NCBI GenBank assembly: GCA_035347995.1
Contig: DAOPQD010000036.1
Location: 1 to 27,891 of the forward strand
Length of the DNA: 27,891 nucleotides
From: JAAZNO01 sp012798275
Lineage (GTDB): Bacteria; Chloroflexota; Anaerolineae; B4-G1; SLSP01
Direction of reading: 5' to 3'
The notes under the pieces are model-generated. The model searched no databases. It saw only the letters and a list, made by a program, of their open reading frames with translations, and was not told the origin of the DNA. Shown piece after piece: positions 1-6,988 of this stretch; position 1 is the stretch's first letter, and each line of letters starts with the position of its first letter. The translations under genes were made by a program, and so were the position numbers.

Positions 1-55
1 AATTTCTAATCTTATTCGTGAAATTCGGGTTCATTCGGGGCCATTTTCGAAGGAG
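1..55 (+). repeat. Leader repeat, copy 1 (10-bp phased), truncated by window edge
   Basis: This tract directly precedes the ribosome binding site of the TPR gene. Nearly the same tract lies upstream of two other genes (6201-6248 and 9331-9379, both minus strand). In gene orientation it contains three units spaced 10 bp apart that begin TTCGTG, TTCGGG and TTCGGGG. The left end of the repeat is cut by the window start. Its function is unknown. It could hold promoter or mRNA leader information, or it could be a dispersed repeat. Confidence 0.8.
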
Positions 56-61
56 ACTTTC

Positions 62-871
62 ATGGAAACCACTGAGGCAACCACCGAACCATCCCTGCAA
101 GCCGAGGTCCATCTGGCCCAGGCGGCCGCGCTCGAAGCCGAAGGCGCCCCCGAAGCCGCCCTGCGCGAATGCGACGCCGCGCTGGAATTGCTGCCCGAAT
201 GGGCAGATGCCCATTATCTGCGGGGGACGCTGCTCGCGACGCTGGAGCGGCTCCCCGAAGCCATGGCCGCTTTCGAGCGCGCCCTGGAGCTGGACGCCAG
301 CCTCCACAACGCACGCGAGGAATGGGCCGCCGCGCAGCTGCGCCAGGCCGCCGGCGCCTATCTCGAACGCGCCCGGCAATTGCGTGAGGCGGGCGACCTC
401 AATCCAGCGTATCTCGCATGTCGCTTCGCGCTCGCGCTGCAACCGGAATGGGCCGCCGCGCACAACCTTCACGGCCTGCTGCTGGAAAACTTCGGCGAAT
501 ACGCGCGCGCCCTCGAGGCCTTCCACCGCGCCCTCGACCTCGAACCGGCCCTCGAGGAGGCTCGCCAAAACGAACGGCGCGTCACGCAGCTCCTCCAACA
601 CGAGGAATTGGTCGTCGTCGCGCGCTACCTCAACGTGGCGCAGGCGCATCTCGCCCACAATCTGCTCGCCGTGGAGGGCATTGAAAGCTTCGTCACCGAC
701 GAAAGCATGGGCGGGATGTACGGCTACCTGAGCGTGATTGGCGCGCGGGTGATGGTGCGCGCCAGCGACGCCGAACGCGCTGAGGCGCTGCTGAGAGAAA
801 CCTTCGCGCCCCTCGACGAGGAAACCGGCGAGGAAGAAGCCTTCGAGGACGAGGAAAGCGAGATGTCTTAG
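62..871 (+). CDS. TPR-repeat protein with C-terminal DUF2007-like domain
   Basis: This 269-aa protein has no signal peptide and is probably cytoplasmic. Residues about 10-185 are tetratricopeptide-like helical repeats, seen as recurring patterns such as ALELLPEWADAHYLRG and ALALQPEWAAAHNLHG, a scaffold that usually binds other proteins. The last 80 or so residues, beginning near LVVVARYLNVAQAHLA and including the GYLSVIGARVMV segment, resemble the small DUF2007 'putative signal transducing' fold. The tail is acidic. The start at 62 is preceded by AAGGAG with good spacing. A longer reading frame through the upstream leader repeat exists in another frame and is not coding. The gene converges on the transporter gene ending at 915. 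The TPR call is firm. The DUF2007 call is moderately firm, and the partner is unknown. Confidence 0.85.
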   Translation: METTEATTEPSLQAEVHLAQAAALEAEGAPEAALRECDAALELLPEWADAHYLRGTLLATLERLPEAMAAFERALELDASLHNAREEWAAAQLRQAAGAYLERARQLREAGDLNPAYLACRFALALQPEWAAAHNLHGLLLENFGEYARALEAFHRALDLEPALEEARQNERRVTQLLQHEELVVVARYLNVAQAHLAHNLLAVEGIESFVTDESMGGMYGYLSVIGARVMVRASDAERAEALLRETFAPLDEETGEEEAFEDEESEMS

Positions 872-914
872 AGAGCTGGCGCCTTCACGTTCACACGTAC
901 TCACGCGCGCGGTT

Positions 915-3644
915 TCATCCCTCTCGCGCAGGCGACGAGAAGCGCCGTAGCACGTCCCCCACGGTAAGCCAGCTCTGTTCCGGGAAGAGCTGCGCGATCT
1001 GCGGCGTGAAGGCCGCACGCGCGCGTAACACTGCCGACGGGGCACCCGCCAGCGTCACCGCGCCGTCTTCCAGCAACGCCACACGGTCGGCGAATTGCAC
1101 CGCCCATTCCACGTCGTGCGTCACCAGCAGCACCGCGCGCCCGCGCGCGCACCAGCCGCGCAACAGCTCGCCCAACGCCACCTTGAGCGCCATGTCCAAC
1201 CCGCGCGTCGGCTCGTCGAGCAGCAACACCTCCGGCTCGACAACCGCGATCGCCCCCAACGCCACCCGCTGACGCTCGCCCACCGAAAGGTCGCGCGGAT
1301 AGGTCTCCGCATGAGCGGTCAGCCCCAACCGCGCCAGCAACGACGCCACGCGCCCATCCTCCAGGCCGTGATTGCGCAACGTCACCTCAAGTTCCTCCCG
1401 CACCGTCTCGGCAAAGAGCAGCAGATCCGGCTCCTGCGGGAGATAGCCGAGGCGACGGCAGCGCGTGGGCAAATCCCAGCCGGTGATCTCCTCCTCCCGC
1501 AGCCACAGGCGCCCTTCCTGCAAGGGCAGCGCGCCGACGACCGCCTTGAGCAGCGTCGTCTTCCCCGCCCCGTTGGGACCGATCAGCATGAGGAGCTCCC
1601 CTTCCCCCAAAGTGAGCGTCACCCCCTGCAAAATCGTCCGTCCGTTATAGGCCGCCCGCAACGCCTCCAGACGCAGCAGCGGCGCCGGCTCAGGGGAACG
1701 GAGCTCTGCCGGCGCGGCCGGCGCGAGAGAGGACGCCGCGCCTCCCTCCGCGAACCGCGACCGCGCCTCCGCCACGCTCAACGCCGGGGGCGACCATCCC
1801 AGCGCCGCGCTCAATGCCACGATCGGCGGCGGCGAGGGCAGCCTTGTCGCCGCGGCGTGAGGCTCCGCCCGCCAGAGCGTCCCATCCCCCGGCAGAAAGA
1901 ACACTTCCGTCGCCAGCGGCAACACCCGCTCCAGGCGATGCTCGGTCAGCACAATCGTCATCCCCTGCGCGTGCAGCTGCTGCAAAAACGCGAGCAGTTC
2001 CCCGGCCCCCTGCGGATCGAGCTGGCTCAGCGGCTCATCCAGCAGCAGGATGGGTGGCTGCAGCGCGAGCGCCGCCGCCAGCGCCACCCGTTGCCGTTCG
2101 CCGCCGGAGAGCTGCGCCAGGGGACGCTCTCGCAGGTGCGCCGCGCCCACACGGGCCAATGCCGCCTCCACCCGCGCCGCGAGCGCCCCAGGCTCGCCGC
2201 TGTGTTCCAGCGAGAACGCCACCTCATCCTCCACCCGATCCGCCACAAAACCCGCCTCCGGATTTTGGACGACGAAACCGACCTGTCGCGCCATCACGCG
2301 CGGGCCGGCGCGCAGCGCGTCTACCTCGCCGACGAGCACCCGTCCGCCGATGCGTCCGCCAGTCGCCTGCGGCACCAGCCCGTTGATGCAGCGCAGCAGC
2401 GTGCTCTTCCCCACCCCGGAAGGGCCGGTCACCAGCACAAACGCGCCCGGCTCGATAGCGCAGTGGATCTCGCGCAGCAGCGGGGCAGGCATCTCAGGAT
2501 AGGCGAAGGTGACGCCCTCGAAGAGAATTCGCGGGGGCAACCCCACCCGGGGCGGGAGGGTTGCCGAGGGGGCGTCCGACGGGTGAGCGCGCCTCACGCC
2601 ATCAGGCCGCGTGAAGGCCGGCAGAGCCAGCAGCAGCAACGCGAGCCCGGCCCAGGGGGAAAACGGCGGCGCGGTCGGACGCGGGTACACCTCATAGGCA
2701 AGCGTCTGCGGCGCGAAGAGCAACAGTCCACCCCACAGCGCCAGCGCCGCGAGCGCCCCGCCCAGCATCAGCCACGCAGCGTGGGTGAGACGGGGTCCCG
2801 CAAGCGACGCGGTCCGGTTCCTGCCGCGACCGACGCCCCGCACCCCCCACGCGATCGCCGCGACGCCCGCCGCCATCAACGCGCCGCTGACCCAGGCGGG
2901 CCATTGCAGCAGGGCGCCGCCGCTTCCCGTCAGCAGCAAGAGCAGCGCCACAACGAACGCCGCCGCCGCGCGCCGGGAGCCCCCTCCCCGCCAGGAGGTG
3001 AAACCGCGCGCCTCCATCGTCTCTGCCAGCTGCAGGGCGCGTTCCAGCGCGGTGATCAACAATGGCAACAGCAGAGGCAGCAGATCGCGCAGGCCCTTCA
3101 CGCGATGGCCGCGCACCGCCTGCGCCTGCCGGATCTCCTCCAACGTCTCCCGACTCTGCGGCAGAAACGCCAGCGCCACCGAGAGCACCAATCCCGCCTC
3201 GTAAAGCGCGGGCGGGGTCAGGCGCACGAGATCGCGCGGCGAGAGGCGTGACATGAGCAGGCCAAACGCGCTGAGGATGAGCGCCAGCGCCAGGCCGTTG
3301 AGCGCGCCGTAGAGCGCCGACTCCAGCGTGTACGGTCCGCCGATAAGGAACCACGTTCCCGGGAGGGCGAACAAGACGGTACTACCCACATGCACGGTGA
3401 GGAAATTCCAGAGGAGCCCCAGGCCTATCATGGTGAGGAAAAGACGTCGCGAGAGCCGCTGCGCGTGCGCTTCGGCAGTGGCCCACAGCACAGCTCCCAG
3501 CAACACCAGATACAGCGGGTTGCGGGTGGTGTAGCTCACCACGAGGAATGCCAGCGCCCAGAGCAACCAGGGGACCGGCGCGCTGCGGCTCGATCCTTGT
3601 GAGGACGGAGATTCACCCATGGGTTCAACGGACCTCGAATTCAT
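915..3644 (-). CDS. Single-chain ECF transporter engine: EcfT-EcfA-EcfA' fusion
   Basis: This 909-aa protein fuses the three parts of an energy-coupling-factor module that are usually separate genes. Residues about 25-330 are membrane segments of the T component, including the coupling motifs RGH (near 180) and EARGF (near 210). The first ABC ATPase spans about 370-600, with Walker A GPSGVGKST (near 405), signature LSGGERQRVAL (near 515) and Walker B LLLDEP (near 535). The second spans about 655-880, with Walker A GPNGAGKTT (near 688), signature LSVGERQRVAL (near 788) and Walker B LLLDEP (near 808). Such engines power vitamin or metal uptake through a separate S component, and no S gene is present here. 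Its position behind a cobalamin riboswitch and two secreted capture-like proteins suggests cobalamin, a corrinoid or cobalt as cargo. Start 3644 lacks a clear ribosome site. ATG 3620, preceded by GAGGT, is a real alternative. Confidence 0.93.
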   Translation of the reverse strand: MNSRSVEPMGESPSSQGSSRSAPVPWLLWALAFLVVSYTTRNPLYLVLLGAVLWATAEAHAQRLSRRLFLTMIGLGLLWNFLTVHVGSTVLFALPGTWFLIGGPYTLESALYGALNGLALALILSAFGLLMSRLSPRDLVRLTPPALYEAGLVLSVALAFLPQSRETLEEIRQAQAVRGHRVKGLRDLLPLLLPLLITALERALQLAETMEARGFTSWRGGGSRRAAAAFVVALLLLLTGSGGALLQWPAWVSGALMAAGVAAIAWGVRGVGRGRNRTASLAGPRLTHAAWLMLGGALAALALWGGLLLFAPQTLAYEVYPRPTAPPFSPWAGLALLLLALPAFTRPDGVRRAHPSDAPSATLPPRVGLPPRILFEGVTFAYPEMPAPLLREIHCAIEPGAFVLVTGPSGVGKSTLLRCINGLVPQATGGRIGGRVLVGEVDALRAGPRVMARQVGFVVQNPEAGFVADRVEDEVAFSLEHSGEPGALAARVEAALARVGAAHLRERPLAQLSGGERQRVALAAALALQPPILLLDEPLSQLDPQGAGELLAFLQQLHAQGMTIVLTEHRLERVLPLATEVFFLPGDGTLWRAEPHAAATRLPSPPPIVALSAALGWSPPALSVAEARSRFAEGGAASSLAPAAPAELRSPEPAPLLRLEALRAAYNGRTILQGVTLTLGEGELLMLIGPNGAGKTTLLKAVVGALPLQEGRLWLREEEITGWDLPTRCRRLGYLPQEPDLLLFAETVREELEVTLRNHGLEDGRVASLLARLGLTAHAETYPRDLSVGERQRVALGAIAVVEPEVLLLDEPTRGLDMALKVALGELLRGWCARGRAVLLVTHDVEWAVQFADRVALLEDGAVTLAGAPSAVLRARAAFTPQIAQLFPEQSWLTVGDVLRRFSSPAREG

Positions 3645-3688
3645 GGCAAATCAAAGATGGCCTTGCTACCCTACATTTTGAAAACAGG

Positions 3689-3718
3689 ACGCAGATTCAC
3701 GCCGAAGAACGCCGCTAA
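3689..3718. repeat. Three-unit 10-bp phased repeat upstream of the ECF gene
   Basis: Three consecutive 10-mers begin ACGCAGATTC, ACGCCGAAGA and ACGCCGCTAA. The phasing is one helical turn, as in the leader repeat, but the sequence is different. It lies 45-75 bp upstream of the transporter start. The role is unknown. Confidence 0.6.
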
Positions 3719-3768
3719 TTTTTTAGAGTCTTTCGTGCTCGCCCACATCCCCTACGGGTCTTGTAGAG

Positions 3769-4068
3769 GTAACTGTTCAGCCACTGATTAAAAAACGGAA
3801 GATTTCCTGGCGCCTGCTGAAGATTGAAAATCAACTTTTGCTCCCTATCCCCTGGCCCTTTCCCCCGCGTTATGCGGGGGAAAGGGCCACTTTTTTGTGG
3901 GGCTTTGCAGGCGGGCTGCGCCCGCCTGCAAAGCCCCTTTATTTTTTTCTTTCCCTCCCCGACGGCGCCTACGCCTTCGGGGAGGGGGCAGGGAGAGGAG
4001 CAAAAGCTACAGCTTACAAAGGTTCATCCATCGCCGTCTGGCTACCTGGCGCCAGGCTGAACAGTTAC
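3769..4068. mobile_element. MITE-like element, copy 1 (300 bp, no ORF)
   Basis: The ends are a perfect 14-bp terminal inverted repeat (GTAACTGTTCAGCC). They are flanked by imperfect 8-bp direct repeats, TTGTAGAG (3761-3768) and TTGTACGG (4069-4076), which match at 6 of 8 bases and look like an old target duplication. The interior has an outer stem (TTTTGCTCC with GGAGCAAAA) enclosing three long hairpins near 3855-3889, 3898-3935 and 3955-3985. T-tracts follow the first two on the plus strand. A second copy lies at 6380-6677. No transposase is encoded, so movement would need one supplied elsewhere. It separates the DUF4430-like gene from the ECF gene. Confidence 0.8.
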
Positions 4069-4130
4069 TTGTACGGTAAAGAAAAGACGGTAAAAGTCAA
4101 AGTTTCCGTCCACATGGCAGCCCAGTCCTC

Positions 4131-4775
4131 TCATCTGCGGCGGGCGCGGCGGACGAGGACGGTCCCCAACAGGACGAGGAGAAGCACCGCGAACAGGCCG
4201 TAGCCGATGAAGGCCTCAGCTCTGGCCGGGGCGGGAGTTGCCGTCGGCTGAGGCAAGGCTGCCGGCGTCTCCAACGGAAGCGGCGTCTCCGCGGGAGCGG
4301 GCGTAGCGGTTGGGGCGGGAGCGCAGATCTCCGCCAGGCTGAGGGTCGGAGGGGCCGTCGCGCCATCGCCCCAGACCCAGGCATCCACATCCCCGTTGGC
4401 GATGGGCCAGCTATCGGCGCCGCGGGCGGAATAGCGCCACGTGCCGTCCGCCTCGCGGTGAAAATATGACCAGTAGCGACACGGGGTAGCCTTGCACTGA
4501 CAAAAGCAATCCGTCGCCGGGCAACCGAGCTCGCCGATGCTGCAGATGGCGGTGCCGCCGCCCGCGCGCACCGTCAACGCGACGCCGGCCCGCTCCAGGA
4601 GGGAAAGTCCCGTGAGCGCCGGTTCGGTGAAGGTGATGCAGTACGTGGCGACGACGCCATTTTCGCCGACGATGATCAGGCCTGCCTGCTGCGGCGTCGG
4701 CGCCTGTGCCGAGGCGGCGCCTGGCAGGCACAGGAACATCAGCAGGACCAACGTCAGCAAAAGGGAGCGTCGCAT
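4131..4775 (-). CDS. Secreted Cys-rich DUF4430-like (transcobalamin beta-domain-like) protein, C-terminally anchored
   Basis: This 214-aa protein has a signal peptide (residues 1-23, cleaved after ASA). An extracellular domain spans about 30-140, followed by a Pro/Thr/Ala-rich linker, and a C-terminal membrane segment ends in VRRARRR. The domain contains the 'GLSLLERAG' segment, a Cys cluster (C46, C78, C85, C90, C92, C94, C99), then YWSYFH (101-106), TWRYSARGAD and GDVDAWVWG. This resembles the DUF4430 family, which is related to the C-terminal beta domain of transcobalamin and intrinsic factor. The Cys cluster suggests disulfides or a metal site. The start is supported by AAGGAG. It lies between the alpha-barrel gene and the ECF gene on the same strand. 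I infer a surface role in corrinoid capture. The DUF4430 assignment comes from motif memory and needs a profile search. Confidence 0.75.
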   Translation of the reverse strand: MRRSLLLTLVLLMFLCLPGAASAQAPTPQQAGLIIVGENGVVATYCITFTEPALTGLSLLERAGVALTVRAGGGTAICSIGELGCPATDCFCQCKATPCRYWSYFHREADGTWRYSARGADSWPIANGDVDAWVWGDGATAPPTLSLAEICAPAPTATPAPAETPLPLETPAALPQPTATPAPARAEAFIGYGLFAVLLLVLLGTVLVRRARRR

Positions 4776-4798
4776 GGGTGGCTCCTTCGAAAATAGAG

Positions 4799-4853
4799 AT
4801 CAGCGAGTCAGCAGTCAGCGAATCAGCGAAAAAGCGAATAAGCGGAAAGGCGA
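4799..4853. repeat. Degenerate 8-bp tandem array
   Basis: About seven degenerate units of roughly 8 bp occur, for example GTCAGCGA, ATCAGCGA, AAAAGCGA and ATAAGCGG. They lie just upstream of the ribosome binding site of the DUF4430-like gene. The period matches that of the array at 13411-13498, but the sequence differs. No function is evident. Confidence 0.55.
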
Positions 4854-4951
4854 ATCTGTGAACTTTAGAATCACTTGCCTGGTAAAGGGTGCGCGAACTT
4901 CAGGCCGCTCTCAGGCCGCCCCGGAATGAATTCCAGGGCTGACACGCCCCT

Positions 4952-5008
4952 AAACAACGCGCTGCAGCACGGTTGGCTCGTGTCAGGCCGGGGATGGAAT
5001 CTCCAGCC
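4952..5008 (+). repeat. Two-hairpin dispersed repeat, copy 1 (degenerate)
   Basis: This is a degenerate copy of a repeat made of two short palindromes, an AACGCGCT/AGCGCGTT-type hairpin and a GGCTGGGGAT/ATCCCCAGCC-type hairpin, joined by CTCGTGTCA. Better copies are at 6274-6332 and 9406-9463, and an inverted one is at 21228-21286. Confidence 0.65.
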
Positions 5009-5030
5009 AAACCGATCACATTTTCGGAAT

Positions 5031-5091
5031 TTGCGCTGCGCGCAGCGCAAACTAAAGTTTGCGGTACATACGAAAATTAAAGTTTGCGGTA
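5031..5091. repeat. Perfect 20-bp palindrome followed by two direct repeats
   Basis: Positions 5031-5050 form a perfect palindrome (half-site TTGCGCTGCG). It is followed by two copies of TAAAGTTTGCGGTA at 5053-5066 and 5078-5091, 25 bp apart. The second copy overlaps the stop codon and the last codons of the alpha-barrel gene. It may be the remnant of a repeat insertion that rewrote the protein's C-terminal tail, or a transcript end structure. Confidence 0.6.
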
Positions 5092-6183
5092 GCTGTCACG
5101 GCGAAGGAGAAGGCCGCTACCCAGCAAGGCCGCGCCGGCCAACACCAGGAGATACCCTACCTCTATCGCGGGGCCGCCCGACGTCGGCAACAACGGTACG
5201 GGAGCGGCCTCCGGCGCGCTCTCCACGGCGAGCGCCGCGCTGGAGATCAAAACGGGCCCAGGCGCGGCGAGATCCACCAGCGTCATGCCGCTGAGCGCCT
5301 GCACCGCCTGCGCGGTCGCCAGGACGTTGGCGCCAGGCATCGCCAGCTGCCAGTTATAGCCGCCGCTTTCGGCGTCCCACAGCGCCAGGAGCGCGTCCAT
5401 CGGCGACGCTCCCTGCGGCGCCCAAGCGGCAGGATCCTCGCCCAGCGCGACGAGCGCCTGCAGGACTAGCGCCGTCGAATTGGCGTCGGTGTCGGTGCCA
5501 TACGGCGAGGGCTTCTGCCAGGGGAAACCACCGTCGTCGTTCTGGGCCACCTCAAAATAGCCGAGGGCCTTCTGTGCCGCCGCCGTCTCACCCGCGGCAA
5601 CAAGCGCCTGCGCCGCCAGCGACGTGGTGTTGGTATCCGCCGCCTCCTCGCCCCCCAGCATCGCCCACGAGCCATTGTCCTGTTGCTCCTCAAGCAGCAG
5701 GGTGACGGCGGTCTCTGGCAGAGGCTCGCCCGCGTTGTGCAGCGCGAGCAGGGCATAGGCATGCGCATACAGCGACTCGCCGAAGCGCCCCGTGGTTTTG
5801 TCCTGTGTGGCCAACAGTGCCTTGACGAGGTCTTTCCCGCCGATCGCGCGCGGATCCGCCCCCAAGGCCCGCGCCAGCATCACCGCCCGACTCAGGCTTG
5901 CTGCGTCGGTCACCGCGCCGGCCTGCACCTGCGCCTCCAGGTACGCCAGCGGCGAGGGGTCCTCGAATCGTTCACCTGCCGCCGCGAAGGCCAAAACCAC
6001 CTCCGTCGTCGCTCCCAGGTCGGAACCGGCGCTAAAGCCGCTGGTGAAACCGCCGTCCTGCTGCTGATTGGTCAGCAGCCACGCGAGGGCGCGCTCCAGC
6101 TGTGGGTACTCCGCCGCTTGCGCCGGCGCTCCCCAGCCCAACAACAACGCCATCACCACGATCAAACCTATCACCTTGCGCAT
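5077..6183 (-). CDS. Secreted alpha/alpha-barrel protein (prenyltransferase/cobalamin-binding-like repeats), surface anchored
   Basis: This 368-aa protein starts at ATG 6183, preceded by AAGGAGGAG. It has a signal peptide (1-23, MRKVIGLIVV...APAQAA). About five to six alpha-hairpin repeats occupy residues 25-310 and are marked by QQQDGGF, TTGRFG, QQDNGSW, QNDDGGFPW and AESGGYNW, each followed by TTxxAxxAL-like helices. These are the hallmarks of the prenyltransferase/squalene-cyclase alpha6/alpha6 superfamily, which includes the cobalamin-binding alpha domain of transcobalamin. The C terminus has LPTSG (about 332), a hydrophobic stretch and LRRDSYRK, an LPxTG-like sorting signal with Ser for Thr. 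No DxDD or other cyclase catalytic acid motif is evident, so binding is likelier than catalysis. It is the first gene after a cobalamin riboswitch. Cobalamin binding is inferred from context. Confidence 0.82.
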   Translation of the reverse strand: MRKVIGLIVVMALLLGWGAPAQAAEYPQLERALAWLLTNQQQDGGFTSGFSAGSDLGATTEVVLAFAAAGERFEDPSPLAYLEAQVQAGAVTDAASLSRAVMLARALGADPRAIGGKDLVKALLATQDKTTGRFGESLYAHAYALLALHNAGEPLPETAVTLLLEEQQDNGSWAMLGGEEAADTNTTSLAAQALVAAGETAAAQKALGYFEVAQNDDGGFPWQKPSPYGTDTDANSTALVLQALVALGEDPAAWAPQGASPMDALLALWDAESGGYNWQLAMPGANVLATAQAVQALSGMTLVDLAAPGPVLISSAALAVESAPEAAPVPLLPTSGGPAIEVGYLLVLAGAALLGSGLLLRRDSYRKL

Positions 6184-6200
6184 GGCAATCTCCTCCTTAC

Positions 6201-6248
6201 AAAAATGGCCCCGAATGAACCCGAATTTCACGAATAAGATGAGAAATT
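6201..6248 (-). repeat. Leader repeat, copy 2
   Basis: This is the same 10-bp phased leader tract as at 1-55. It sits immediately upstream of the ribosome binding site of the alpha-barrel gene and in the same orientation relative to the gene. It matches copy 1 at nearly every base. Confidence 0.85.
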
Positions 6249-6273
6249 CCTGGCCCCGGGGCTGCTACGCCCT

Positions 6274-6332
6274 CAAACAACGCGCTTCAGCGCGTTGGGC
6301 TCATGTCAGGCGGGGGATTCCATCCCCCGGCC
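6274..6332 (+). repeat. Two-hairpin dispersed repeat, copy 2
   Basis: The first hairpin is AACGCGCT-tc-AGCGCGTT. The second is built from GGCGGGGGAT and ATCCCCCGGCC. Compared with copy 3 (9406-9463) the second stem differs in sequence yet still pairs, so structure appears to be kept. The copy continues a longer homology with 9331-9553. Confidence 0.8.
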
Positions 6333-6379
6333 GACCCGTGAGCCGTCGCCGTCGCTGCTCACGGGCTATGGCTCACATG

Positions 6380-6677
6380 GCGACTGTTCAGCTAGTGACT
6401 AAAAACGCAAGATTTCCTGGCGACTGCCGAAGATTGAGAATCAACTTTTGCCCCCTATCCCCTGCCCCTTTCCCCCGCGCGCGGGGGAAAGGGGCACTTT
6501 TTTTGTAAGGTTTTACAGGCGGGCTACGCCCGCCTGCAAAGCCCCTTTATTTTTTTCCTTCCCCTCCCCAACGGCACAGGCGCCGTTGGGGAGGGGGCAG
6601 GGGGTGGAGCAAAAGCTACAGCTTACAAAGGTTCATCCATCACCGTCGAGCTACCTGACGCCAGGCTGAACTATGAC
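6380..6677. mobile_element. MITE-like element, copy 2 (298 bp, no ORF)
   Basis: This element is homologous to 3769-4068 along its whole length and in the same orientation. Its terminal repeats are degraded (GCGACTGTTCAGCT against GTCATAGTTCAGCC). It is flanked by CTCACATG (6372-6379) and CGCACATT (6678-6685), again 6 of 8 identical. The internal hairpins are kept, with paired base changes relative to copy 1: a G-C to C-G swap in the first stem and G-C to A-T in the third. It lies between the riboswitch terminator and the alpha-barrel gene. An uninterrupted relative of the target tract is found at 9464-9553. Confidence 0.8.
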
Positions 6678-6733
6678 CGCACATTTTCTTTTTTGGATGA
6701 TGTGCGCCAGCACCTGGCGTCTCCTACGACAAC

Positions 6734-6773
6734 AAAAAACCCCCTCCTGACCGGAAAGGCCAGAGAGGGGGTT
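6734..6773 (-). terminator. Intrinsic terminator of the cobalamin riboswitch
   Basis: On the minus strand a 9-bp GC-rich stem (AACCCCCTC with GAGGGGGTT), extended by an inner CTGGCC/GGTCAG helix, is followed by TTTTTTG. It sits directly after the aptamer, as expected for a transcription-attenuation riboswitch. Confidence 0.9.
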
Positions 6774-6952
6774 CGATACTGCCTCACTGTGCCAGGCCTT
6801 TCCGCGAAGGTCGTCGCACCGAGGGAGGCGGAGTATCGGGCTTCTGCCAAAGCGCATGGCTTTGGCAGCTACCGTTGCGGGACAGCGCCGGACTGCAACC
6901 GGACTTCCTCGCTTTAAGCCCCAGAACAGGCGGGGCACCCCCATCGTCGTTG
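6774..6952 (-). promoter_or_regulatory. Cobalamin riboswitch (AdoCbl-type aptamer)
   Basis: On the minus strand the conserved core GGAAGTCCGGTTGCAGTCCG, then GCGCTGTCCCGCAACGGTA, occupies 6908-6870. The B12-box-like segment AAGCCCGATACTCCGCC is at 6843-6827. A short closing helix can form between GTGCC near the 5' end and GGCAC near 6790. CGATACT of the B12 box can also pair with AGTATCG just before the terminator, a candidate switching helix. In this class ligand binding normally favours the terminator and lowers expression. The next same-strand gene is the alpha-barrel gene at 6183, separated by a MITE-like insertion. Confidence 0.93.
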
Positions 6953-6958
6953 AAGGAT

Positions 6959-6988
6959 GTTAAACAGCCTGAGCGCTTCTCGCGTCAA
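6959..6988 (-). promoter_or_regulatory. Sigma-70-like promoter of the riboswitch RNA
   Basis: TTGACG (6988-6983) is separated by 18 bp from TTTAAC (6964-6959). The predicted start is near 6952, just upstream of the aptamer's first helix. The promoter lies in the gap after the CPBP protease gene and overlaps no coding sequence except by proximity. Confidence 0.6.

Noticed and set aside
1095..3251. Plus-strand 718-codon reading frame opposite the ECF gene
   Set aside because: It is rich in Arg, Gln and His with no domain, and is the antisense shadow of a clear transporter gene in GC-rich DNA.
3855..3985. MITE hairpins as terminators of the cobalamin operon
   Set aside because: The T-tracts follow the hairpins only on the plus strand, opposite to the operon.
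5077..6183. Terpene or squalene cyclase activity for the alpha-barrel protein
   Set aside because: The protein has a signal peptide and surface anchor, is shorter than cyclases and shows no DxDD-type catalytic motif.
6184..6231. N-terminal extension (MKFGFIRGHF...) of the alpha-barrel protein, and its twin on the oxidoreductase
   Set aside because: The extension is the translated leader repeat. Strong ribosome sites and a signal peptide or FAD motif begin at the inner ATGs.
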